DNA from: Gemmatirosa kalamazoonensis
GTDB lineage: Bacteria > Gemmatimonadota > Gemmatimonadetes > Gemmatimonadales > Gemmatimonadaceae
Reading direction: 5' to 3'
Assembly (NCBI RefSeq): GCF_000522985.1
Contig: NZ_CP007130.1
Span: forward strand, 682,001 to 746,000
DNA: 64,000 bases
A model generated the notes under the pieces. It did not search any database. It had not been told where the DNA came from and saw only the letters and a program-made list of their open reading frames with translations. Position 1 is the stretch's first letter; every line of letters begins with the position of its first letter. Shown here one piece after another: positions 35,866 to 45,365 of this stretch. The position numbers were made by a program, and so were the translations under genes.

Positions 35866-38800
35866 TCAGTCGCCGCCCACCGCCACCGCCTCGCCCACCG
35901 GCGCCCGCCGACGCGCGAGCCGCCGCTGCAGCGCGTCGAAGTACGTGTAGATCACCGGTGTGAGGTAGAGCGTCACGAGCTGCGAGAACGCGAGCCCGCC
36001 GACGACCACGATGCCTAACGGGCGACGCGACGCCGCGCCGGCGCCGAGGCCGAGCGCGATCGGCAGCGTGCCGACGATCGCCGCCATCGTCGTCATCATG
36101 ATCGGCCGGTAGCGCACCAGGCACGCCTCCACCACCGACTCCTCGGCGGACAGGTGCCGCGCGCGCTCCGCCTCCACCGCGAAGTCCACCATCATGATCG
36201 CGTTCTTCTTCACGATGCCGACGAGCAGGACGAGGCCGATGAACGCGTACAGCGTCAGCTCCTGTCCGGTGAGCAGCAGCGCGCCGAGCGCGCCGAACAC
36301 CGCGAACGGCAGCCCGGAGAGGATCGTCACCGGGTGGATGAAGCTCTCGTACAGGATGCTGAGGATGCCGTAGATGACGAGCACCGCGAGCAGCAGCAGC
36401 ACGCCGAGCCCCGCCTGGCTGTCCTGGAACGCCTGCGCCGTGCCCGAGAACTGCGTCGCGATCGTCGCCGGCAGCACCGCGCGCGCCTCGCGCTCCACCT
36501 CCTGCGTCGCGGCGCCTAACGACACGCCCTCGCGCAGGTTGAACGACAGCGTCACCGACGGCACCTGGCCGGAGTGGTTCACCGACAGCGGCCCGACCGT
36601 CGTGTTCGCGGTCGTCACCGAGGCGAGCGGCACCGCCGCGCCGGTCGTGCTCTTCACGTAGAGCAGGCCGAGCGCGCCCGGGTCGCGCTGCGCGGCGGGG
36701 TCGAGCTCGAGCACCACCCAGTACTGGTTCGTCGACGTGTAGATCGTGGAGACCTGCCGCGCGCCGTACGCGTCGTACAGCGTCTGCTCGATCGCCTGCG
36801 GCGAGACGTGCAGCGCGGCCGCGCGGTCGCGGTCGATGGTGAGCGCGGCGGTGGGGTTCGCGAGCTGCAGGTCGCTCGTCACGTCGGCGAGCGACGGCGA
36901 CGCGCGCAGCCGCCCCTCGAGCTGCTCGGCCCCGGCGTACAGCGCCTTCAGATCCGTACCCTGCAGCGTGAACTGGTAGAGCGCCTTCGCCTGCCGCCCG
37001 CCGATGCGGATCGTCGGCGGGTTCTGCACGAACACCTGCACGCCGGGGACGCGGTTCAGCTTCGCGGTGAGCTCGCGCGCCACACCGTCGGCGTCGAGCG
37101 CGCGCTCGTTCGCGTCCTTCAGGCGGATGCTGAGGCGCCCCTGGTTCACCGACGACAGCCCGCCGACGGTGCTCATGAACGCCTCGACGTTCGGGTCCTT
37201 CTGCAGCAGCGCCGCGGCCTCGCCCTGATGGCGCACCATGTCGTCGTAGCTCGTGCCCTGCGCCGCCTCCACCGTCGCGCTCAGGAAGCCGGTGTCGTCG
37301 CTCGGCAGGAAGCCCGTCGGCACCATCCTGAACAGGAAGTACGTCCCGACGAGCGTGATGCCCGACACGCCGAGCACGTACACGCGGTGGCGCATCGCCC
37401 AGTGCAGCGTGCGCGCGTAGCCGTCGTGCGACGCGTCGTAGATCCGCTCGAACAGGTCGAGCGGCGCGCGGAGCCACCGCGGCGCGCCCTCGTGCCCGTG
37501 GGCGCCGATCATCCGCGACGCGAGCATCGGCGTGAGCGTGAGCGACACCACGCCGGAGATGAGGATGCTCACCGCGATCGTCACCGCGAACTCCCGGAAC
37601 AGACGCCCGATGATGCCGCCCATGAACAGCAGCGGCAGGAACACCGCGGTGAGCGACAGCGTCATCGACAGCACCGTGAACCCGACCTCACGCGAGCCGT
37701 CGAGCGCCGCCTCCATCGCCGGCTTTCCCATCTCGCGGTGGCGCATGATGTTCTCGAGCACCACGATCGCGTCGTCGACGAGCAGTCCCACGGCGAGCGT
37801 GAGCGCCATGAGCGACAGGTTGTCGAGCGAGTAGTCGAGCGCCTTCATCACCGCGAACGTGCCGGCCACCGAGAGCGGCAGGGCCAGCGACGGGATGGCC
37901 GTGGCGCGCGGCGAGCGCAGGAACACGAACACGACGAGCACCACCAGCACGAGCGTGAGGAGCAGCGTGAACTCCACCTCGTGCACGTTCTCCTTGATGG
38001 TGCGCGAGCGGTCGAAGATGACGTCGATCTTCACGCCGCCCGGCAGGTTGCCGGTGAGCTGCGCCATGAGCGCCTTCACCCCGTCCGCCACCTCCACCGT
38101 GTTCGTCCCCGGCTGGCGCTGGATGGCGAGCGCGATGGCGCGGTGCGGCTCGCTCCCCGCCGCGGGCCCGCCGAACCACGCCGCGGTCTTGTCGTTCTGC
38201 ACGCCCTCGTACACGCGGCCGATGTCGCCCACGCGCACCGGCGCGCCGTTGCGGTAGGTGACGACGATGTTCGCGAACTGGTCGGCGGTGGAGAGCTGCC
38301 CGTTCGCCTGCACGGTGACCGCGCGCCGGTCGCCCCACAGCGTGCCGGAGGGGAGGTTCGGGTTCCCCTGCGAGATCGCCGTCGCGACGTCGGAGGTGCC
38401 GAGCTGCAGCCGTGCCATGCGCTGCGGGTCCATCTGCACGCGGATGGCGCGCTTCTGCGTGCCGAACACCTGCACCTGCGCCACGCCGTTCACCGTCGAC
38501 AGCCGCTGCGCGAGCTGCGTCTGCGCGATCTCGTCGAGCTGCGACAGCGGGATGGTGGAGCTGGACAGCGCGACGAACAGGATCGGGCTGTTCGCCGGGT
38601 TCACCTTCTGGTAGCTCGGCGGCGTGATGTCCTGCGGCAGCTGCCGGAGCGTCGCGCTGATGGCCGCCTGCACGTCCTGCGCGGCCGCGTCCACGTTGCG
38701 CTCGAGCGAGAACTGCAGCGTGATCTGCGTCGAGCCGAGCGTGCTGCTCGACGTCATGTTGTCGATGCCGGCGATCGTCGAGAACTGCTTCTCGAGCGGC

Positions 38801-38994
38801 GTGGCGACCGACGCGGCCATCGTCTCCGGGCTCGCGCCGGGGAGCGACGCGCTCACCGTGATCGTCGGGAAGTCGACGTTCGGCAGGTCGCTCACGGCGA
38901 GCGAGCGGAACGCGAACAGGCCGGACAGGAACAGGCCGAGCATCAGCACGGTCGTCATGACCGGGCGTCGGATGAACTGCGCGAGGGCGTTCAT
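35866..38994 (-). CDS. RND (HAE1/AcrB-type) multidrug efflux transporter
   Basis: 1042 residues, normal for AcrB/MdtB-type pumps. N-terminal helix FIRRPVMTTVLMLGLFLSG, pore-domain repeats PLEKQFSTIAGIDNMTSSS, the proton-relay helix with the charged pair in AVGLLVDDAIVVLENI, and the second-half helices AFIGLVLLVGIVKKNAIMMVDF. A proton-driven inner-membrane component that joins the adaptor and TolC-like protein encoded upstream in the same operon. A palindrome lies in the 184-base gap before it. Confidence 0.96.
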   Translation of the reverse strand: MNALAQFIRRPVMTTVLMLGLFLSGLFAFRSLAVSDLPNVDFPTITVSASLPGASPETMAASVATPLEKQFSTIAGIDNMTSSSTLGSTQITLQFSLERNVDAAAQDVQAAISATLRQLPQDITPPSYQKVNPANSPILFVALSSSTIPLSQLDEIAQTQLAQRLSTVNGVAQVQVFGTQKRAIRVQMDPQRMARLQLGTSDVATAISQGNPNLPSGTLWGDRRAVTVQANGQLSTADQFANIVVTYRNGAPVRVGDIGRVYEGVQNDKTAAWFGGPAAGSEPHRAIALAIQRQPGTNTVEVADGVKALMAQLTGNLPGGVKIDVIFDRSRTIKENVHEVEFTLLLTLVLVVLVVFVFLRSPRATAIPSLALPLSVAGTFAVMKALDYSLDNLSLMALTLAVGLLVDDAIVVLENIMRHREMGKPAMEAALDGSREVGFTVLSMTLSLTAVFLPLLFMGGIIGRLFREFAVTIAVSILISGVVSLTLTPMLASRMIGAHGHEGAPRWLRAPLDLFERIYDASHDGYARTLHWAMRHRVYVLGVSGITLVGTYFLFRMVPTGFLPSDDTGFLSATVEAAQGTSYDDMVRHQGEAAALLQKDPNVEAFMSTVGGLSSVNQGRLSIRLKDANERALDADGVARELTAKLNRVPGVQVFVQNPPTIRIGGRQAKALYQFTLQGTDLKALYAGAEQLEGRLRASPSLADVTSDLQLANPTAALTIDRDRAAALHVSPQAIEQTLYDAYGARQVSTIYTSTNQYWVVLELDPAAQRDPGALGLLYVKSTTGAAVPLASVTTANTTVGPLSVNHSGQVPSVTLSFNLREGVSLGAATQEVEREARAVLPATIATQFSGTAQAFQDSQAGLGVLLLLAVLVIYGILSILYESFIHPVTILSGLPFAVFGALGALLLTGQELTLYAFIGLVLLVGIVKKNAIMMVDFAVEAERARHLSAEESVVEACLVRYRPIMMTTMAAIVGTLPIALGLGAGAASRRPLGIVVVGGLAFSQLVTLYLTPVIYTYFDALQRRLARRRAPVGEAVAVGGD

Positions 38995-39052
38995 GACAGG
39001 AGTACCGGAAGCGACGGACGAAACGAGGCGCGGCCGGGCTGCCCGGCTTCGC

Positions 39053-39147
39053 GGACAGGATGAGCAGGACGGACAGGATGAAAACCAACAACAAGAGCAC
39101 TGCTGTCGTTGTTGGTTCTCATCCTGTCCGTCCTGCTCATCCTGTCG
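39053..39147. repeat. Palindromic tandem-repeat element (ggacagga type) within the efflux operon
   Basis: ggacaggatgagcaggac (39053) and its complement gtcctgctcatcctgtc (ending 39147) enclose aaccaacaac/gttgttggtt arms and a 15-base loop. It lies between the adaptor and pump genes and could set their expression ratio. Confidence 0.88.
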
Positions 39148-39178
39148 AAACGAACAGCCACGGTGATCCTGTCCGCTC

Positions 39179-40399
39179 TCATCGCGTCTCCCCCGCGCTG
39201 GTCGACACCTCGAGCGCGGCGCTCGTGTCGCCGCGCACGTTCGGCGAGGCCGCCGACGGATCGGGGACGTGCACCGCGACGGTGCGGCTGATCGTCATCG
39301 TCGCGCCGGCGAACAGGCGCGACTGGCCGTCGATCACGACGCGGTCGCCGGGCGCGACCCCCTTCGACACGACCGCGACGTCGCCGACGGTGCGCTCGAC
39401 GACGACCGCCACCTGCTTCGCCTTGCCCGCCGCGTCGGGCGTGAAGACGTAGGATCCGTTAGGCCCCTGCTGCACCGCCACCGACGGCACGAGCACCGCG
39501 TTCGCGAGCTGGCCGAGCGTGAGGGACACCGGAACGAAGGAGCCGGGCCACAGCCGGCGGTCGGCGTTCGCGAAGCGCGCCTTCAGCATCACCGTGCCCG
39601 ACACCGAGTCCACCGCGTTGTCGACGAAGTCCACGACGCCGTGCTCGGTGACGCCGGCCGTCCCCGGCGCGCTGACGGACGTCGCCACGCCCACCGCGAC
39701 GTCGAGCCCACCGGTGCGCTGTGCGGCGCGCACCGCGGGAAGCTGCCGGTCGGGCACCGGGAAGCGCACGTGCACCGGCGTCACCGCGTTGATGACGACG
39801 AGCGGCGGGCCGCCGTTCGCGGCGACCTGGTTCCCGACGCGCACGTTCAGGTTCCCCGTCTGCCCTGCGATCGGCGCGCGCACGGTGGCGAAGCTCAGGT
39901 TGAGCTCCGCCTGCCTGACGGCCGCCTCGTCGGCCGCGACGGTCGCGGCGAGCGCCTCGGCGCTCGCGCGCTGCTGCTCGGCCTGCGACTGCGTGACGTA
40001 GCCCTTGCTCACGAGCGAGGCGTAGCGCTCGGCGTCGGAGCGCGCGGCGGCGGCGGTCGCGCGGTCGCGCGCGAGCACGGCGCGCGTCTGATCGAGCGCG
40101 ACCTGGTACGGCCGCGGGTCGATCTCGAACAGCACCTGCCCCTCGCGCACCGGATCGCCCTCGGCGAACCGCACCGCGACGACGGGGCCGCTCACGCGCG
40201 CCTGCAGCGCGACGGTCTGCAGCGGCTCCACCGTGCCGTTCGTCGCGAGCGTCACGGGCACCGTGCCGGTGGCGGCGACGGCGACGACGACGGGGATCTT
40301 CTGTGGGCCGTGCGCCTGCCTGTCGTCGCGGTGGCAGGCGGCGAGGGTGCCTAACGAGAGCGCGGCGAGCGCGTGGCGGGACACGATGTATGAGCGCAT
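39179..40399 (-). CDS. RND efflux membrane-fusion (periplasmic adaptor) lipoprotein
   Basis: 406 residues. Lipobox LAAC. HlyD/AcrA architecture: barrel and lipoyl halves (TVALQARVSGPVVAVRFAEGDPVREGQVLFEIDP), a helical hairpin (about 110-160), then the second lipoyl half (APIAGQTGNLNVRVGNQVA), the beta barrel and the membrane-proximal domain. It couples the RND pump to the outer-membrane channel. Starts 3 bases after the TolC-type gene. Confidence 0.94.
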   Translation of the reverse strand: MRSYIVSRHALAALSLGTLAACHRDDRQAHGPQKIPVVVAVAATGTVPVTLATNGTVEPLQTVALQARVSGPVVAVRFAEGDPVREGQVLFEIDPRPYQVALDQTRAVLARDRATAAAARSDAERYASLVSKGYVTQSQAEQQRASAEALAATVAADEAAVRQAELNLSFATVRAPIAGQTGNLNVRVGNQVAANGGPPLVVINAVTPVHVRFPVPDRQLPAVRAAQRTGGLDVAVGVATSVSAPGTAGVTEHGVVDFVDNAVDSVSGTVMLKARFANADRRLWPGSFVPVSLTLGQLANAVLVPSVAVQQGPNGSYVFTPDAAGKAKQVAVVVERTVGDVAVVSKGVAPGDRVVIDGQSRLFAGATMTISRTVAVHVPDPSAASPNVRGDTSAALEVSTSAGETR

Positions 40400-40402
40400 G
40401 CG

Positions 40403-42484
40403 TCAGCGAGACGAGGACGGAATGATCGTGGGCGCCGCGGCGCCCGGACGCGTGGTGGGCGGCACGGCCGGCGCGGCGACGGCGGGTAGCTCGCCCGCGG
40501 CGCCGAGGATCCCGGCGTCGCGCGACAGCTCGGCGAGCGCGGACGCCCACCCCCAGCGCGACTGCGCGGCCTGCGCGCGCGCCGTGGCGAGCGCGCCCTG
40601 CGCGGTGACGAGGTCGACGACGCTGCCGACGCCCTCGGTGTAGCGACCGCGCGCGACCTCCTCCGAGCTCACCGCGCTCGCGAGCAGTGCGGCGCTCGTC
40701 GCCACCTGGTCGCCGGCGAGGCGCAGCGCGTCGGCCGACGCGACGACCTGATTCACGACGCCGGTGCGCACGGCCTCGGCGCGCAGTTGCGCCGCCTCCT
40801 GCTCGGCGCGCGCGGCGTCGAGATCGGCGTGACGCGCACCGCCGTCGAACAGCGGGAGCGCGAGGCCGAGCTGCACGTTGTAGCTCTGCCCCGCGAGGTT
40901 CGCCTGGTTCGCGACCACGTGGCCGGCCGACGCGCCCACCTGCACGCTCGGCAGCAGCGCACTGCGCGCGACGCGCACCCGCTCGCCGGCGACGGCGGCG
41001 TTCGCGCCGGCGGCGCTGACGTCGGGGCGCTCGCGCAGCGCGTGCGCGACGAGCGAGTCCACGTTCGCGGTGAGCGCGGCCGTCGCGGCGCGCGTCGCGT
41101 CGGCGTCGGGCGCCGGCTCGATGGCGACGGCGAACGGCGTGTCGGCGCGGGCGCCCATCGCGGTGGCGAGCGTCGCGCGCGCGGCGGCGAGCCCGGTGCG
41201 CGCGCTCACCGCGGCGACGCGCGCCTGGGCGAGCGCGGTCGCCGTCTGCAGCGTGTCGGCGACCGTGGCGAGTCCCGCGTGGTAGCGTCCGACGGCGGCG
41301 TCCCGGCTCGCCGTCGCAGTGCGCACGTTCGCCTCCTGCGCGTCGGATAGCGCGCGCGCCGCCTGGTAGCCGAAGTACGCCTGCTCCGCCTGGAGGAGCG
41401 TCTGCTGCACGGTGGCGTCGCGCGTGAGCGAGAGCACGCTCGCCGTCTCGCGCGCCGCGCCGACCGTGCCGGCGCGGCCGCCGACGTCGAACAGCAGATA
41501 CGACAGGTTGACCGACGGCCCGAACGTGACGCGCTGCGCGCCGCCTAACGACGGGGCGCCGCCGCCCGCGCCGCCGCCGCTCGACGCGCTCTGTGCCGCG
41601 ACGAACGAGGGCGCGAACGTCAACGTGGGGAGCCAGCTCCCGCGTGCCGCGGCGTACTGCTCCGCGGCCACGCGCGCTTCGGCCGCCGCGGCTCGCGCCG
41701 TCGGATTCGCGCGCAGCGCGGCGTCGACGACGTCGGCGAGCGTGAGCGGCCGGGTGGACGCGGGCGTCGTCGGCTGCGCGTCGAGCAGCACGGCGTGCGC
41801 GACGAGGCTCAGCGCCGCGAGCGCGAGCGCGCGCCGCGGCACGGTGCGCTTCCGCGACGTGGGACGCGGTGCCGCACGCGGCGCCATGCCGTCGAACAGC
41901 AGCGACACGAGGATCTCGGCCAGCGCCTCCAGCGTCACGGTGCCGTCGGCGATGAGGTCCGCGTAGTCGCCGCGGAACACGCGCACGATGTGGCGGACGA
42001 GCAGCGCGGTGGGGACGTCGGTGCGGCAGTCGCCCTCCGCCTTGCACGTGTCGATCATGCGGCCGTAGCGCGCCCACACGCGCTCGCGGCGCTTGCGCAG
42101 CGCGGGCGCGTCGCGGAGCGCGCCGGGGAGCTGCGCGCGCGTGCCCCACAGCGCGTTGTGCACGCCGATCGCGTCGCGCAGATGGCGCTCGAGGCGCGCG
42201 CGGGCGCGCTCCCCGGCGGCGATGTCGGCCTCCGCGGCGGCGAGGCGCTCCTCGGCGCGCGACAGGTTGCGCACGAGGACGGCCTGCGCGATGGCGTCCT
42301 TCGACGGGAAGTGCTGGTAGAGCGTCGGCTTGGAGACGCCGACGTGCGCGGCGATGTCGTCGACGCTCGTGGCGGCGTAGCCGTGCTCCGCCATGAGCGC
42401 GGCGGCGGCGTCGAGGATCGCGGTCTCGCGGAGGCCGCGCTGTCGCTCGTGCCAGGACGCGCCGGGGGTGTGCGTTTCGGTCAT
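40403..42484 (-). CDS. In-frame fusion of TetR-type repressor and TolC-family outer membrane efflux protein
   Basis: 693 codons with no stop between two distinct proteins. Residues 1-200 are a TetR regulator: helix-turn-helix TSVDDIAAHVGVSKPTLYQHFPSKDA, then a helical ligand domain with ALLVRHIVRVFRGDY. Residues about 205-235 are a signal peptide (SRKRTVPRR, then ALALAALSLVAHAVLL, DAQ), and the remainder is a TolC/OEP channel (LTLADVVDAALRANPTARAA; VNLSYLLFDVGGRAG; LALPLFDGGARHADL). A cytosolic repressor and an exported barrel cannot work as one chain, so internal initiation at ATG 41887 (MAPRAAPRP) or cleavage is expected. The operator lies just upstream. Confidence 0.88.
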   Translation of the reverse strand: MTETHTPGASWHERQRGLRETAILDAAAALMAEHGYAATSVDDIAAHVGVSKPTLYQHFPSKDAIAQAVLVRNLSRAEERLAAAEADIAAGERARARLERHLRDAIGVHNALWGTRAQLPGALRDAPALRKRRERVWARYGRMIDTCKAEGDCRTDVPTALLVRHIVRVFRGDYADLIADGTVTLEALAEILVSLLFDGMAPRAAPRPTSRKRTVPRRALALAALSLVAHAVLLDAQPTTPASTRPLTLADVVDAALRANPTARAAAAEARVAAEQYAAARGSWLPTLTFAPSFVAAQSASSGGGAGGGAPSLGGAQRVTFGPSVNLSYLLFDVGGRAGTVGAARETASVLSLTRDATVQQTLLQAEQAYFGYQAARALSDAQEANVRTATASRDAAVGRYHAGLATVADTLQTATALAQARVAAVSARTGLAAARATLATAMGARADTPFAVAIEPAPDADATRAATAALTANVDSLVAHALRERPDVSAAGANAAVAGERVRVARSALLPSVQVGASAGHVVANQANLAGQSYNVQLGLALPLFDGGARHADLDAARAEQEAAQLRAEAVRTGVVNQVVASADALRLAGDQVATSAALLASAVSSEEVARGRYTEGVGSVVDLVTAQGALATARAQAAQSRWGWASALAELSRDAGILGAAGELPAVAAPAVPPTTRPGAAAPTIIPSSSR

Positions 42485-42501
42485 GCCGGGTGGACCAGTT
42501 G

Positions 42502-42537
42502 GTCAAGGAACTTTACTGGCTAGTAAAGTCGCTTGAC
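42502..42537. promoter_or_regulatory. Two-tier palindromic operator upstream of the TetR-TolC/RND operon
   Basis: GTCAAG-n3-CTTTACT-ggct-AGTAAAG-n3-CTTGAC is a perfect nested inverted repeat of 36 bases, 18 bases from the TetR start codon. The core CTTTACT-n4-AGTAAAG is the size of a TetR-family operator and is far more A/T-rich than the region. It probably mediates autoregulation of the efflux operon. Confidence 0.75.
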
Positions 42538-42670
42538 GAGAAGGTTCCCGCCAGCCCCTGGCCCGCACCCGGCAGCCCCGGCCACGGCCCCCTTGCGCGC
42601 ACGCTCGGCCGGCCGATGTTCGGGGACCGGACACGGCACGCATGGCAACCCCGATGAGGAGCATGGACCC

Positions 42671-44056
42671 ATGGAGCCACTGACGACCGCCACCGTCCCG
42701 ATGTCGTCGTACGACCCCACCGCCGTGCTGCCCGGCACGGTCATCCGCCCGGGCGACGCGAGCTACGACGATGCGCGCCGTCTCTGGAACGGGATGATCG
42801 ATCGACGCCCCGCGCTCATCGTCCGCTGCCGCGACGCCCAGGAGGTGCGCGCCGCCGTCGTCGCCGCGCGCGCCCGCGGGCTCCCCGTCGCGGTGCGCGG
42901 CGGGGGCCACAATGCGGCGGGGCTCGCCCTCTGCGACGACGGGCTCGTGATCGACCTCTCGCAGATGCGCGGCGTGACCGTCGACCCCGACGCGCGCACC
43001 GCCCGCGTCGAGGGCGGCGCGACGTGGGCCGACGTCGATGCGGCCACCCAGGCGCACGGCCTCGCCGTCACCGGCGGCGCGATCTCCACCACCGGCGTCG
43101 GTGGGCTCACCTTGGGCGGGGGCATCGGCTGGCTGATGCGCCGGCAGGGCCTGGCGTGCGACAACCTCGTCGCGGCGGAGCTCGTGACGGCCGACGGCCA
43201 CGCCGTGCGCGCGAGCGACCACGAGAACCCGGACCTGCTGTGGGGTCTACGCGGCGGCGGCGGCAACTTCGGCGTCGTCACCGCGTTCACGTTCCGGCTG
43301 CAGCCGCTCGACGGCGTCGTCTCCGGCCTGCTCGTGCACCCGCTCGCGCGCGCGAAGGAGGTGCTGCGCTTCTACCGCGAGTTCACGCGCTCCGCGCCCG
43401 ACACGCTCACCGTCTTCGCCGGCCTGCTGACGTCGCCCGAGGGCGCACCGATCTGCGCGCTGATCCCGAGCTGGTGCGGGCCCGCCGAGGAGGCGGAGGC
43501 CGCGCTGCGCCCGCTGCGCGAGTTCGGCCCGCCGCTCGCCGATCTCGTGCAGCCGATGCCGTACGTCGCGCAGCAGCGGCTGCTCGACGACGGGATGGCG
43601 CCGTCCGGCTTCCAGGTCTACTGGCGCGGCGAGTTCCTGCGCGCGCTCACGGACGAGACGATCGACGCGCTCGTCGACGCCTATGCCGCCGCGACGTCGC
43701 CGCTGTCGGTGCTCGTCATCGAGCAGATGGGCGGCGCGGTGGCCCGCGTGCCGCGCGACGCGACGGCGTTCCCGAACCGCGACGCCGCGTTCAACCTCGC
43801 GATGGTCGGCCGCTGGACCGATCCGGCCGAGCGCGACGTGCACGTCCGATGGGTGCGCGACGTCCACGACGCCGTGCGCCCGTCCGCGCTCGGCTCCTAC
43901 GTCAACTACCTCGGCGTGGAAGAAGGCGCCGACCGCGTGCGCGGCGCGTACGGTGACGCGACGTACGCACGGCTCGTCGCGCTGAAGAACGCGTGGGACC
44001 CGGAGAACGTGTTCCGGTTCAACCAGAACGTCGCGCCGAACTGGCGGCTGGCGTGA
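42671..44056 (+). CDS. FAD-linked oxidoreductase, berberine bridge enzyme-like
   Basis: 461 residues. PCMH/FAD-binding type-4 domain: LPVAVRGGGHNAAGLALCDDG (His for covalent FAD attachment), GVGGLTLGGGIGWLMRRQGLACDNL (the Cys that makes the second covalent bond in this family) and GGGGNFGVVTAF. C-terminal BBE segment ALGSYVNYLGVEEG... ALKNAWDPENVFRFNQNV. It oxidises alcohols, sugars or alkaloid-like compounds with oxygen. The start is supported by gaggag at 42655. An upstream in-frame ATG at 42533 lies beside the TetR operator and is unlikely. Confidence 0.92.
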   Translation: MEPLTTATVPMSSYDPTAVLPGTVIRPGDASYDDARRLWNGMIDRRPALIVRCRDAQEVRAAVVAARARGLPVAVRGGGHNAAGLALCDDGLVIDLSQMRGVTVDPDARTARVEGGATWADVDAATQAHGLAVTGGAISTTGVGGLTLGGGIGWLMRRQGLACDNLVAAELVTADGHAVRASDHENPDLLWGLRGGGGNFGVVTAFTFRLQPLDGVVSGLLVHPLARAKEVLRFYREFTRSAPDTLTVFAGLLTSPEGAPICALIPSWCGPAEEAEAALRPLREFGPPLADLVQPMPYVAQQRLLDDGMAPSGFQVYWRGEFLRALTDETIDALVDAYAAATSPLSVLVIEQMGGAVARVPRDATAFPNRDAAFNLAMVGRWTDPAERDVHVRWVRDVHDAVRPSALGSYVNYLGVEEGADRVRGAYGDATYARLVALKNAWDPENVFRFNQNVAPNWRLA

Positions 44057-44063
44057 CCGTGTG

Positions 44064-44298
44064 AATTGAACCGCAGAGGACGCAGAGGGCCGCAGAGGAC
44101 GGCTCTCTTCGAATTGAACCACGAGGACTCGACGTTCTGTTCGGCCGGTTCGAGGTGCTCGGCGAGTACCCTGGGGATCCAGCGGCGATGAAGAGAATCT
44201 CGAGATCTTTTTGATCGCCCTTGGATCCCCAGAGTACTCGCCTGCCACCTCGCCCCATCGGTGTGCTATGCGGCCCTCTGCGTCCTCTGTGGTTCAAT
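44064..44298. repeat. Composite palindrome with conserved 110-base hairpin core, copy B
   Basis: Starts gaattgaaccgcagagg, ends cctctgtggttcaat. The core (44147-44257) reads ggttcgaggtgctcggcgag, then ggatcc, aatctcgagatcttt, ttggatccccagagtactcg and ccacctcg. Its arms (44150-44179, 44222-44252) pair over about 30 bases with few mismatches. The 256-base gap between convergent genes holds nothing else. Confidence 0.9.
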
Positions 44299-44312
44299 GC
44301 AGTTCGAATCGC

Positions 44313-45365
44313 TCACCTCAGTCGATCGACCCGCCCCAGCTCGATCGCGCGCGTCGCCAGCCAGCTCACGCCGCGCACCGCATCGATCAGCGCCGCGAAC
44401 CGTGGGTCCGACGTGAGACCTCGGCGGTGGCGCGCGTAGATCTGCTGGGCGATCACGCCGACCTTGAACAGGCCGAACGCGAAGTGGAACGGCGCGTCGG
44501 TCACCGGCCGCCCGCTCGCCGACTCGTAGCGCGCGACCACCTCGGCGCGCGACAGGTTGCCCGGAAGCGACGTCGGGTTGTGCAGCGACGCGCCTAACAG
44601 ATCCGGCGGGTCGTCGGCGTCGGTCCAGTAGGCGAGCGACGTGCCGAGGTCGAGGAGCGGGTCGCCGAGCGTCGCCATCTCCCAGTCGAGCACCGCGACG
44701 ATCCGCGTCGCGTCGTCGGGGTCGAGCACGACGTTGTCGTACTTGAAGTCGTTGTGCACGACCGCCGCGCGCGACTCGCCCGGCCGGTGCGCGTCGAGCC
44801 ACGCCGCGACGCGATCCATGTCGGGCACGTCGTCGGTGCGCGCGCGACGCCACCGCTCGGCCCACCCGCGCACCTGCCGTTGCACGTAGCCCTCGGGCTT
44901 TCCGAGATCCGAGAGTCCCGCCTCGCGCGGATCGATCGCGTGCAGCTCGGCCAGCCCGTCCACGAGGCGGCCCGACAGCTCGCGCATCGTCGCCGGCGCC
45001 GGCGGATCCTGCGGCACGCCGCGCAGGATCGTGCCGCGCACGCGCTCCATGAGATAGAACGGCCCGCCGAGCACCGTGGCGTCGTCGCACGCGAGCACGG
45101 GACGCGGCGCCTTCGGCCAGCGCGCCGAGAGCCGCTCGAGCACGCGGTGCTCCCGCAGCACGTCGTGGCCGCCCTTCACGTCGGCGCCGATCGGCGGGCG
45201 CCGCAGCACCAGCTCGCGGTCGCCCGCGCGCACGAGATACGTGAGGTTCGAGAAGCCGCCCGGGAACTGCTCGACCTCCAGCTCGCCCACGAGGCCGTGC
45301 GCGGCGAGCCACGCGCCCAACGCGTCGAGGTCGAGCGGGTCGCGCGGCGTGATGGTCGCGTCCAT
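44313..45365 (-). CDS. Acyl-CoA-associated phosphotransferase, APH fold (ACAD10/11 kinase-like)
   Basis: 350 residues. Aminoglycoside-phosphotransferase-like kinase: GGFSNLTYLVRAGDRELVLRRPP (nucleotide loop and Lys/Arg region), catalytic loop VVHNDFKYDNVVLD, and metal DWEMATLGDPLLDLG. The domain resembles the kinase half of mammalian ACAD10/ACAD11. In the same operon lies a separate acyl-CoA dehydrogenase, so the two halves of that fused enzyme are split here. Probable role: phosphorylating a 4-hydroxyacyl-CoA. Overlaps the cupin stop/start by one base (TGATG). Confidence 0.88.
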   Translation of the reverse strand: MDATITPRDPLDLDALGAWLAAHGLVGELEVEQFPGGFSNLTYLVRAGDRELVLRRPPIGADVKGGHDVLREHRVLERLSARWPKAPRPVLACDDATVLGGPFYLMERVRGTILRGVPQDPPAPATMRELSGRLVDGLAELHAIDPREAGLSDLGKPEGYVQRQVRGWAERWRRARTDDVPDMDRVAAWLDAHRPGESRAAVVHNDFKYDNVVLDPDDATRIVAVLDWEMATLGDPLLDLGTSLAYWTDADDPPDLLGASLHNPTSLPGNLSRAEVVARYESASGRPVTDAPFHFAFGLFKVGVIAQQIYARHRRGLTSDPRFAALIDAVRGVSWLATRAIELGRVDRLR

